Shown piece by piece: positions 1 to 5,424 of a stretch of 7,179 nucleotides of DNA (position 1 is the stretch's first letter; each line of letters opens with the position of its first letter). Below the pieces are notes generated by a model, which was not told the DNA's origin, made no database searches, and saw only the letters and a program-made list of their open reading frames with translations. Position numbers and translations under genes: made by a program. Source of the stretch: ASMP01 sp035282925. GTDB taxonomy: Archaea > Nanobdellota > Nanobdellia > Pacearchaeales > GW2011-AR1. The stretch lies in assembly GCA_035282925.1 (NCBI GenBank), contig DATEUW010000024.1:1-7179 (forward strand). Reading direction: 5' to 3'.

Positions 1-723
1 TGGGCTAAGCCTTACCTGAGGGCGGCACAGCAGCTGGAGATGAAGGAGGTTGGCCGAGAGCCTGCGCTCGTCAAGGCGTTCAACACTATTCTCTTGGAAC
101 TAACTCTTCTCGGGAAACAGAAACTAAAACCGCAGGAAGAAGCCCTTTCCGGGATGCTTCCGAAGGAATTTGAGAGGCTGAAAATCAAGAGGGATTATTA
201 TTTTTGCACCCTTGTGGAATTCAAGTTCCGCGGCATTCCCCAACGTGTTTCCCAGCAGGCACACTATGCTTTTGGCGGAAGAGCTGAAATCTCCTTCAAG
301 GCGTATGTCCTCAACTCAGAGGAGCTGGAAAAATTTGAGGAAGAGCTCGAGGCTTCTGACGTAGAGGATGTTTTGAGACTCATCGAGGGAGCCACAGGGG
401 AAAGCCTGGAAAAAATCCAGGACGAGATAAACTTCTTCCTCGAGGAAAAAGATGAAAAAGAAATGAAAGAGCAGAAAACAGAGAAAGCAGAGGAAAAATC
501 AACAGACCAATCAAATCCTTTTGTGGCATTGGTCGGAGGCTATGGCAAACCGAGTGCTGAACCTAAAGAAAAAAAAGGAAAAAAAGAAAAATGGTGGCCT
601 GAAAAAGAATCTTTTGCAGAAGAGGCGAGTCTAAGGCCGCTCGCAGAAGAAAAAGCAAAGGAAACAACGTTCAAGATTTTTGACACCTACAAAAAAGCCC
701 ACGGAATGCCTTCTTATACCTGA
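1..723 (+). CDS. Uncharacterised protein, 5'-truncated, with conserved-looking C-terminal tail
   Basis: The frame is open from base 1 (it begins WAKPYLRAAQQLE) and runs into the first internal ATG at 40, so the true start most likely lies outside the window; the visible part is 240 residues. Counting from the ATG at 40, residues 1-130 look like a folded alpha/beta segment with predicted helices and short strands (for example YYFCTLVEFKFRG near 53-65, and ISFKAYVL). A Lys/Glu-rich low-complexity linker follows at about 133-205. The protein ends in a short aromatic/basic tail, FKIFDTYKKAHGMPSYT. The tail after a disordered linker looks like a docking motif or a small terminal helix, but this is inference. 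No catalytic motif, membrane segment or metal-binding cluster is visible, and I do not recognise the family. It ends with TGA. The next gene has its own promoter 25 bases downstream, so the two are probably not cotranscribed by necessity. Confidence 0.75.
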   Translation, partial: WAKPYLRAAQQLEMKEVGREPALVKAFNTILLELTLLGKQKLKPQEEALSGMLPKEFERLKIKRDYYFCTLVEFKFRGIPQRVSQQAHYAFGGRAEISFKAYVLNSEELEKFEEELEASDVEDVLRLIEGATGESLEKIQDEINFFLEEKDEKEMKEQKTEKAEEKSTDQSNPFVALVGGYGKPSAEPKEKKGKKEKWWPEKESFAEEASLRPLAEEKAKETTFKIFDTYKKAHGMPSYT

Positions 724-747
724 TTCTTGAATTTTACCACGAGAATC

Positions 748-755
748 TTTATAAA
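748..755 (+). promoter_or_regulatory. TATA box for the HExxHxxGxxH protein gene
   Basis: TTTATAAA lies in the 60-base gap between the first two genes, with its first base 36 bases before the ATG at 784. With the usual archaeal TATA-to-start-site distance of about 26-27 bases from the box centre, transcription would begin near 779, giving a leader of only a few bases. No Shine-Dalgarno-like sequence precedes the ATG, which agrees with leaderless or near-leaderless expression. Confidence 0.65.
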
Positions 756-783
756 TTTCTCTTCATAAAAATTAAGAATCTCC

Positions 784-1188
784 ATGGGTTTGGAAAAAAA
801 GACAAGCATTAAAAGAATATTAGAAATAACGCTTTTGGTAAAATTGGGATTAGCTGGAATTGCCCTTTCCATGGCTGCGCCATACGACAAGCCAAAATGG
901 TATGAAACCGAATGGAAAAGAATGCAGAAATGCACCCAAATAAAAGCCAGTGAGCCATATTACTTAAAATTAAATTGGCCATTAAATAACGGACTTCCAT
1001 GTTTTGGTATGAGCAAAAGATTTCAGAGGTGGGGCTGTGGAGGAACTTATGTGCCGGGATTTCATACAATACTGATACCAGAAAACAACATCAATAATAA
1101 AGATTTAGTAAGACATGAACAAGTGCATGCTTTGGGACTGGAACACGGAGCATTTTTAGAAAGATGTGGGGTTTATTTCAATGACTAA
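784..1188 (+). CDS. Small membrane-anchored or secreted metzincin-like zinc metalloprotease candidate
   Basis: This 134-residue protein carries the sequence HEQVHALGLEH at residues 111-121, an exact HExxHxxGxxH motif. In metzincin-type zinc proteases the three His bind zinc and the Glu is the catalytic base. Residues 12-32 form one hydrophobic segment after a basic start (KKTSIKR), which would act as a signal peptide or signal anchor and place the rest outside the cell. Four Cys (50, 73, 85, 128) in the predicted external part could form two disulfides. The protein is far shorter than classical metzincins, and only 13 residues follow the third His, so there is no room for the usual downstream Met-turn. 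It is therefore either a minimal or divergent peptidase or an inactive relative. The ATG at 784 is supported by the TATA spacing. Protein identity beyond the motif is unknown; no partner or substrate is evident from the neighbours. Confidence 0.8.
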   Translation: MGLEKKTSIKRILEITLLVKLGLAGIALSMAAPYDKPKWYETEWKRMQKCTQIKASEPYYLKLNWPLNNGLPCFGMSKRFQRWGCGGTYVPGFHTILIPENNINNKDLVRHEQVHALGLEHGAFLERCGVYFND

Positions 1189-1189
1189 C

Positions 1190-1197
1190 TTTATATA
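1190..1197 (+). promoter_or_regulatory. TATA box for the disordered-protein gene
   Basis: TTTATATA begins one base after the TAA of the upstream gene and 29 bases before the ATG at 1219. The expected transcription start falls on or next to that ATG, which implies a leaderless mRNA. It also favours the ATG at 1219 over the in-frame GTG at 1213. Confidence 0.65.
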
Positions 1198-1218
1198 TTT
1201 CTTCTGCCTTTCGTGTTA

Positions 1219-1866
1219 ATGCCAAAAACGAAAGAAAATCGCCCAAGCGTGGCCAATTTAAGGAAGAAAAATCAGGAAAAGAAAATTAGTGAAGAAAGAC
1301 TCTCGGAATTGGGCTCCTTATTTAAAAATCCTGAAACAGAGGGACACGAGGAGGAATCAGAGCTCGAAGAGGAAGTCGACGATTCAAATCTGAACCTTAA
1401 TGCTTTGGAATTTCATCAGTTTATGGAACTCCAGGAAGGACAAACTGCCGGAGCGCCTATTCTTGAAAGGATTGCGGGAAGCCAGCCAAGGCCGATTTTC
1501 GTCGGTGGAATTCCGAGGGAAACAGGAACAACCGCTGGCACCGAGGAATCAAAAGATGAATTCAAATATGTTCAAGGAGCTGCAGGAAACGGGGAACCAA
1601 AATATTTTGCAGAGCCGGGAGCAAGAGGCATGCCAGAAAGAATAGATTTAACACAGGCAGGAAGAACCGGTGGTTTTAGGGAGGAAATCAGTCAGGAAAG
1701 ATTTTTCATGCAATCAGAGCCAAAAATCGAATCCCAAAGCATAGAGAGATTTGAAAGTCCGGAAAGGTTTAATACAGAAAGGGAAAGGCAAGAAAGGAGG
1801 AATAATCCTTTCGAAAGGCCAGAGGCAAAATACGAAAAATACAGGCCAAAGTTGCCGAAGAGTTGA
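1219..1866 (+). CDS. Hydrophilic, probably intrinsically disordered protein of unknown function
   Basis: This 215-residue protein contains no Cys and no Trp, and is dominated by Glu, Arg, Lys, Gln, Pro, Gly and Asn. There is no hydrophobic run long enough for a membrane helix or signal peptide. A charged helical N-terminus (about 17-40) leads into an acidic stretch (about 45-57), then a Gly/Pro/Thr-rich middle. The Arg/Glu-rich C-terminal third repeats the tripeptide ERF three times and ends with a basic KYRPKLPKS tail. Such composition suggests a linker, scaffold or nucleic-acid- or protein-binding partner that folds on contact; this is inference. I recognise no domain. The ATG at 1219 was chosen over the GTG two codons upstream because the TATA box at 1190-1197 would start the transcript there. 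It has its own promoter and lies 120 bases before the next gene, so it seems independently expressed. Confidence 0.75.
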   Translation: MPKTKENRPSVANLRKKNQEKKISEERLSELGSLFKNPETEGHEEESELEEEVDDSNLNLNALEFHQFMELQEGQTAGAPILERIAGSQPRPIFVGGIPRETGTTAGTEESKDEFKYVQGAAGNGEPKYFAEPGARGMPERIDLTQAGRTGGFREEISQERFFMQSEPKIESQSIERFESPERFNTERERQERRNNPFERPEAKYEKYRPKLPKS

Positions 1867-1923
1867 TTTTATTTCGGCAATTTAGTTAAAGATTCTCATA
1901 ATGACATAAACAACCAAGACAAT

Positions 1924-1937
1924 TTTATTATAATAAA
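1924..1937. repeat. 14-bp AT-only palindrome upstream of the TIM-barrel gene
   Basis: TTTATTATAATAAA is a perfect palindrome located about 20 bases upstream of the TATA box at 1957-1964. Its core TATTATAATAA recurs at 3817-3827 upstream of the nucleotidyltransferase gene. A regulator site is possible; low sequence complexity makes chance a serious alternative. Confidence 0.3.
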
Positions 1938-1956
1938 TTATAACTTCGTCGTAAAC

Positions 1957-1964
1957 TATATAAA
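1957..1964 (+). promoter_or_regulatory. TATA box for the endonuclease IV-like gene
   Basis: TATATAAA lies 30 bases before the ATG at 1987. The inferred transcription start coincides with the start codon, so the mRNA is expected to be leaderless; there is no Shine-Dalgarno-like sequence in front of the ATG. Confidence 0.7.
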
Positions 1965-1986
1965 TTAATCTTGGTTACCAATAAAC

Positions 1987-3759
1987 ATGGCAGAAAAAAG
2001 AGGCTACAGAATCTCTGACATCTATCAGGGGGGATATTCCAGCTTGGATCCTTCCAACAATTACATAACTGCAGGAAGTCTTGGAATGACGACAGACCCG
2101 AGATCTGCAAACATTCTTCAGGAAGTTTCTTTAAAATTGTCTTCCGGCGTAAAGCAGGTTGAAATCGAAGCTGTTTCCCCCGAGATTTTTGATTCAATAC
2201 CAAAGCAGCAGCTGAAAGAAGTTAATCGTTTGAGCAAGCTGACAGGAGTGGATGTTTCCATACATGCTCCTGTTTCAGGAATGAATGTTTCCGGGATAAC
2301 CCAGCAAGGATACAGCGAAACAGACAGAGAAGCCATGGAAAGAAAAGTCGCAGATATTCTCATAAGAAGCCATGACCTCAATCCGGAAGGAAATATTCCT
2401 GTAAATTTCCATTCTGCAGAAGGAATACCCGGAAGCCAGTTGCTTCCCCCCTCAAAAAGAAAGCTAGGGGAAAAATACCAGAGAATGATTATCATAAACC
2501 AGCAAACAGGAAGGCTTGCTCCCCTGGAACCGGAAATAAGATATTATCCGGAAGCAGAAAAATTAGAGCCACAGCGTCTAACTCCGGAACAAGAACTTGA
2601 CATACATAACAGAACAGAATGGGATAACTCAATTTCCCAAGTCATATTTAATAAAGAGAGGGCTGATGAAATCCTTGAAGGCCACCAACTTCTCATCCAA
2701 CACCTATTTGAGGATTTAAAGACAGGAAAACTCCGTCAGGGCGAGCCCCTGTCTCCGGAACAGGAAGCAGCTTTAAGGCATTATAGGAATGCAGAGGCAT
2801 ATCTCCAGGATTTGAATAAACAAATCAATACCTTTTTCAGCAGGGCTTACGAATTCGGAACAGAGCATCAGAGAGAAATTCTTAAGACATATTCGGAAAA
2901 ATTCAAAAAAGACCTGGCTGACAGCCCTGACCTATTTTTACAATCCAAGGCAATGCACAACCTTCTTCATGGTCTTAAGAATCCGCAGGTTGCCCCGAAC
3001 CTGTATGTTCCTATAGAAAAGTTTGCAATAGAAAAATCCTCTGAAACTTTTGGAAAGGCAGCATGGGATACCTACAAGAAGTTAAAAGGAAAAAATATTC
3101 CGATTCTTACAATAGAAAACCCTCCTGCAGGCTTCGGATTGAGCACAGGAGAAGACATAAAAAATCTTGTTGAAAAATCCAGGGAGCAGTTCGTGAAAAA
3201 AGCTGTTGCTGATGGCGGGCTTTCAGAGAACGAAGCAACAAAACAGGCCGAGAAGCTGATTGGTGCAACGTGGGATGTCGGCCATATAAACATGCTCAGG
3301 AAATTCGGCTACAGTGAAAAAGAAATAATAGAAGAAACAAAGCATGTTGCTCCTCTTCTGAAACATGTGCATCTTTCTGACAACTTCGGCTTCGAGCATA
3401 CAGAGCTTCCGATGGGAATGGGAAATGTTCCTTTAAAGGAAATGATGAAAAAGCTCGGAAAAAAAGGATTTGAAGCCAGGAAAATCGTGGAGGCAGCTGC
3501 CTGGTGGCAGCACTGGAAGACTCCTCCTTTCCAGGAAACTTTGGAGGCAGTTGGCTCGCCAATCTACGGAATGAAAATGGCTCCTTACTGGTCTCAGGCA
3601 CCTGGTCTTTATCAGGGATATTTTTCAGGCTACGGGCAGATGTTTCCGCAGGTACATTACGAAACTTTTGGCGCTGGCTTCTCAAGGCTTCCTCAAGAGC
3701 TCGGCGGGCAGGTTCAGGGCGCACAGGGAAGCAGGATGTCCGGAAGGCCGATGGAGTAA
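1987..3759 (+). CDS. AP endonuclease family 2 (endonuclease IV/xylose isomerase-like) TIM-barrel protein with large insertion
   Basis: This 590-residue protein shows the ordered metal-site motifs of the endonuclease IV/sugar isomerase TIM barrels: SIHAP (His93), NFHSAE (His142), IEN (Glu377), a DVGH box (Asp430, His433), HVHLSDN (His460/462, Asp465) and IVEAA (Glu502). In endonuclease IV such residues hold the zinc ions that cleave DNA at abasic sites; in sugar isomerases they hold the metal that binds the sugar. Which activity applies here cannot be read from sequence. The barrel is split by about 190 mostly helical residues (about 165-355), so the protein is roughly twice the length of classical endonuclease IV. 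Where relatives usually read D-x-H before the LPxGxG turn, this one reads H471-x-E473, so one metal site may differ. A Gly/Tyr/Met-rich tail of about 65 residues (526-590) follows the barrel. Start by ATG at 1987, supported by the TATA spacing. A DNA-repair role is plausible but unproven; it forms no operon with its neighbours. Confidence 0.88.
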   Translation: MAEKRGYRISDIYQGGYSSLDPSNNYITAGSLGMTTDPRSANILQEVSLKLSSGVKQVEIEAVSPEIFDSIPKQQLKEVNRLSKLTGVDVSIHAPVSGMNVSGITQQGYSETDREAMERKVADILIRSHDLNPEGNIPVNFHSAEGIPGSQLLPPSKRKLGEKYQRMIIINQQTGRLAPLEPEIRYYPEAEKLEPQRLTPEQELDIHNRTEWDNSISQVIFNKERADEILEGHQLLIQHLFEDLKTGKLRQGEPLSPEQEAALRHYRNAEAYLQDLNKQINTFFSRAYEFGTEHQREILKTYSEKFKKDLADSPDLFLQSKAMHNLLHGLKNPQVAPNLYVPIEKFAIEKSSETFGKAAWDTYKKLKGKNIPILTIENPPAGFGLSTGEDIKNLVEKSREQFVKKAVADGGLSENEATKQAEKLIGATWDVGHINMLRKFGYSEKEIIEETKHVAPLLKHVHLSDNFGFEHTELPMGMGNVPLKEMMKKLGKKGFEARKIVEAAAWWQHWKTPPFQETLEAVGSPIYGMKMAPYWSQAPGLYQGYFSGYGQMFPQVHYETFGAGFSRLPQELGGQVQGAQGSRMSGRPME

Positions 3760-3790
3760 ATTTTTGAATTTGTATATTTAAAAAATAGCC

Positions 3791-3848
3791 TCACTTCGTT
3801 CGTTTTGTGTTAAAAGTATTATAATAACAATCCGAGTGAATGAAATGA
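3791..3848. repeat. Imperfect inverted repeat in the intergenic region, possible terminator or repeat remnant
   Basis: TCACTTCGTTCGTT (3791-3804) and AGTGAATGAAATGA (3835-3848) can pair over 10 of 14 positions, plus some G-U wobble in RNA, across a loop of about 30 bases. It sits in the 149-base gap between the TIM-barrel and nucleotidyltransferase genes. It may be part of a transcript-end structure of the upstream gene or a decayed dispersed repeat; the imperfect pairing and long loop keep confidence low. Confidence 0.3.
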
Positions 3849-3879
3849 ACGAGCAATATTTAAAAAGTATATTCAATCA

Positions 3880-3887
3880 TATATATT
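3880..3887 (+). promoter_or_regulatory. Candidate TATA box for the nucleotidyltransferase-HEPN gene
   Basis: TATATATT lies 29 bases before the ATG at 3909, matching the leaderless arrangement of the preceding genes. A second AT box, TTTAAAAA at 3859-3866, could instead give a leader of about 20 bases. That leader would contain the Shine-Dalgarno-like GAGGG at 3901-3905, 3 bases from the ATG at 3909 or 6 from the ATG at 3912. The sequence alone does not decide between them. Confidence 0.5.
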
Positions 3888-3908
3888 ATAAGATATAAAA
3901 GAGGGTTG

Positions 3909-4754
3909 ATGATGGCAAAAAACAAAAATAAAAAAACTGCCTCTAAAAAAACAAAATTTCCGAAAGATGTTCCGACACTGCAGCTGAAAAAAGAGTCTGA
4001 TATTGCCATGGATTTCGCAACCAAGGCTTACAGAAAATTTGACAAGCTCGTGAAATCCGTCGTTCTCTTCGGCTCGACGGCAAAACAGACAACAGTAACA
4101 GGCTCTGACATCGACATAATAATCCTTCTTGATGACGTTTCTGTGAACTGGGACGAGGAGCTGATCGCATGGTATCGCGAGGAGCTGGAAAAGATCATAA
4201 AGGCAAATCCCTATCAGCAGAGCCTTCACATAAACACAGTAAAGCTTAGCACGTGGTGGGAAGATTTGATGAGGGGTGATCCTGTGGTTCTCAATATCCT
4301 GAGATACGGGGAGGCGATGATAGACTTGGCTGGCTTTTTCAATCCTCTCAAAAGCCTTCTCCTTCGTGGAAAAATAAAATCAACCCCAGAGGCAATTTAC
4401 TCTGCGCTTCAAAGAGCTCCAATGCACATCATGAGGAGCAAGGTCTCTGAGTTAAATGCCATAGAGGGATTGTACTGGGCAATGGTGGATTCTGCGCATG
4501 CGGCTTTGATAGCTGCGAACATTCCTCCGGCATCCCCTGAGCACGTGGCAGTTGATTTAAAAACGACTTTTGTCGATGCAGGAAAACTAAAAATGAAGTA
4601 TGTCGTCTGGTACCGTGACCTTCTCATGTTACACAAAAAAATCGCTCACGGAGAAATCAAAAACCTGAGGGGCGTTGAGATAGATGCCTGGCAGGACCGT
4701 GCCGAGGAGTTTCTGGAAACAATGGCAAATCTCGTGAAGGATTTGATTGAATAA
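3909..4754 (+). CDS. Nucleotidyltransferase (MNT/Pol beta fold) fused to a HEPN domain
   Basis: This 281-residue protein begins with a Lys-rich tail (residues 1-20). An MNT-type nucleotidyltransferase domain follows at about 30-130, with VVLFGSTAK at 51-59 and the catalytic-type SDID at 66-69. Residues about 160-281 are all helical and resemble HEPN, with DSAHAALIAANIP in an early helix and HKKIAHGE (His247) where HEPN proteins carry their RNase-type RxxxxH motif. In many systems MNT and HEPN are separate toxin and antitoxin partners, the MNT AMPylating the HEPN RNase; here they are one chain. Two departures are visible. The usual third acidic residue of the nucleotidyltransferase site seems replaced (HINTVKL, 107-113), and the HEPN motif keeps His but has Lys where Arg is typical. 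Enzymatic activity of either half is therefore uncertain. TTG 3906, ATG 3909 and ATG 3912 are consecutive in-frame candidates; ATG 3909 was chosen from TATA spacing, though 3912 is nearly as good. It ends directly against a convergent gene. Confidence 0.87.
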   Translation: MMAKNKNKKTASKKTKFPKDVPTLQLKKESDIAMDFATKAYRKFDKLVKSVVLFGSTAKQTTVTGSDIDIIILLDDVSVNWDEELIAWYREELEKIIKANPYQQSLHINTVKLSTWWEDLMRGDPVVLNILRYGEAMIDLAGFFNPLKSLLLRGKIKSTPEAIYSALQRAPMHIMRSKVSELNAIEGLYWAMVDSAHAALIAANIPPASPEHVAVDLKTTFVDAGKLKMKYVVWYRDLLMLHKKIAHGEIKNLRGVEIDAWQDRAEEFLETMANLVKDLIE

Positions 4755-5129
4755 TCAATAAACATCGAGAATTTTACCCAAATCTTTTCTGGATTTTTCT
4801 CTTTCTTCTCTGATTGTCCTGATTGTTATGGCAGAAGAAGCTCCAAGCGCAGCCCCAACAGCAAGACTTACAGGAGAAAGAACAAATCCAGGCAAGGAAA
4901 AAATCCATTTCATCATTTCTGTTTCCAAATTTTCAGATTCAAAAGGAAAAGCTAAATATCTGGTTGCCACAACAGGAGAAAATAGCCCCGCAACCAGTCC
5001 AGTATAAACGTTTAGTCTTTCCCTAATATTAAACCAAGCTCCTTTTAAAATTTGATCAGCATACCCTAATGGACCTCTGATCCTCGTGATATCTACATCA
5101 AATTGTTTTAATTGATCGTTAACTCTCAT
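4755..5129 (-). CDS. Small protein with two predicted membrane segments, unknown function
   Basis: This 124-residue protein is the last gene of the minus-strand cluster. Residues 1-38 are hydrophilic. Two hydrophobic segments follow at about 41-61 and 76-103, the second rich in Ala, Gly and Ser. The C-terminal tail (104-124) is strongly charged with Arg, Glu and Lys (IREEREKSRKDLGKILDVY) and probably lies in the cytoplasm. The ATG at 5129 was chosen over the upstream in-frame TTG at 5168, which would overlap the preceding gene by 38 bases. The ATG lies one base after the preceding TAA and has GAAGGT (5133-5138) at good Shine-Dalgarno spacing. Its TGA stop is immediately adjacent to the stop of the convergent nucleotidyltransferase gene. 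I do not recognise the family; a membrane partner of the other operon products is only a guess. Confidence 0.72.
   Translation of the reverse strand: MRVNDQLKQFDVDITRIRGPLGYADQILKGAWFNIRERLNVYTGLVAGLFSPVVATRYLAFPFESENLETEMMKWIFSLPGFVLSPVSLAVGAALGASSAITIRTIREEREKSRKDLGKILDVY
4784..4811 (+). terminator. Possible oligo-pyrimidine transcript end for the nucleotidyltransferase gene
   Basis: The first pyrimidine-rich run after the stop codon on the plus strand lies here, with T runs at 4785-4788 and 4794-4798. Archaeal termination often uses U-rich stretches without a hairpin. The same bases encode a Lys/Arg/Glu-rich tail on the minus strand, which by itself would produce pyrimidine-rich plus-strand sequence, so the terminator role is tentative. 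Confidence 0.25.
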
Positions 5130-5130
5130 T

Positions 5131-5415
5131 TTACCTTCTTTTATCAGAAGCTTCACATCTCTCAACAACTTTTTCCAGATCTGCCCTAGTTAATTTAGAA
5201 AGCATAACCTGGTCCGAGGTTCCAAATTTCTGTTCAAAGCACTCGATTGCCTGATTATAGAGTTTTCTTCCTTCTTCTTGCCTTTGTTTATATATTTGTC
5301 TCAATTCCAAAGGATTTGATACTCCTGTGGCAAGATAACCTCCCCCATAAATAAGGGGTGCAGTAGTTATCAAAGAAATTCCGGCAATAGCAATCAAATT
5401 TTTAAGCGTTCTCAT
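5131..5415 (-). CDS. Small protein with an N-terminal signal anchor and two cysteines, unknown function
   Basis: This 94-residue protein starts with a short basic end (MRTLKN). One long hydrophobic segment follows at about 7-32, ending in a GGGY turn, and would serve as a signal anchor or signal peptide. The remaining 60 residues are hydrophilic and helical, with two cysteines (59 and 87) that could pair if the domain is outside the cell. A stretch rich in Gln, Arg and Lys (38-52) suggests a coiled or long helix just after the membrane. The ATG at 5415 follows the preceding stop by nine bases, with no clear Shine-Dalgarno sequence (AACCAAA). It lies between two operon members and ends one base before the next start. 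No family recognised. Confidence 0.72.
   Translation of the reverse strand: MRTLKNLIAIAGISLITTAPLIYGGGYLATGVSNPLELRQIYKQRQEEGRKLYNQAIECFEQKFGTSDQVMLSKLTRADLEKVVERCEASDKRR
5133..5138 (-). promoter_or_regulatory. Ribosome binding site deciding the start at 5129
   Basis: On the minus strand GAAGGT precedes the ATG at 5129 by three bases and overlaps the TAA stop of the previous gene (reading GAAGGTAAAATG). This Shine-Dalgarno-like match with the one-base stop-start gap supports coupled reinitiation and the shorter protein start. Confidence 0.55.
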
Positions 5416-5424
5416 TTTGGTTTT

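Larger units (their letters stand above)
1912..1976. repeat. 8-bp perfect inverted repeat flanking a promoter
   Basis: AACCAAGA at 1912-1919 is the exact reverse complement of TCTTGGTT at 1969-1976. The arms are 49 bases apart and bracket the TATA box at 1957-1964, the right arm lying between the TATA box and the start codon. It could be a two-half operator or a weak hairpin, but an 8-bp match in AT-rich DNA may also arise by chance. Confidence 0.35.

Noticed and set aside
714..935. 73-residue minus-strand open frame across the promoter of the HExxHxxGxxH gene
   Set aside because: It crosses an intergenic promoter and the 5' end of a real gene, with no supporting initiation signal.
1213..1218. 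GTG start two codons before the ATG of the disordered protein
   Set aside because: The TATA box at 1190-1197 places transcription start at about 1219, so the GTG would probably not be in the transcript.
3296..3724. 142-residue open frame on the minus strand inside the TIM-barrel gene
   Set aside because: It lies wholly within a confidently identified gene, has no promoter or ribosome binding site, and its composition is that of an antisense shadow.
3760..3908. Small RNA gene, tRNA or CRISPR repeat in the largest gap
   Set aside because: No cloverleaf, no regularly spaced direct repeats and no strong stem were found; only an imperfect inverted repeat and AT-rich promoter-like sequence are present.
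3873..4229. 118-residue minus-strand open frame over the nucleotidyltransferase start
   Set aside because: It overlaps the promoter and the MNT catalytic region of the real gene and shows no initiation signal or recognisable domain.
4823..5026. 67-residue plus-strand open frame opposite the two-segment membrane protein
   Set aside because: It lies opposite a gene with a good start and operon context, and its Gln/Lys-rich sequence reflects the complementary strand.
5130..5168. N-terminal extension of the two-segment membrane protein to a TTG at 5168
   Set aside because: It would overlap the preceding gene by 38 bases and start with a rare codon without a ribosome binding site, while the ATG at 5129 has GAAGGT at proper spacing.
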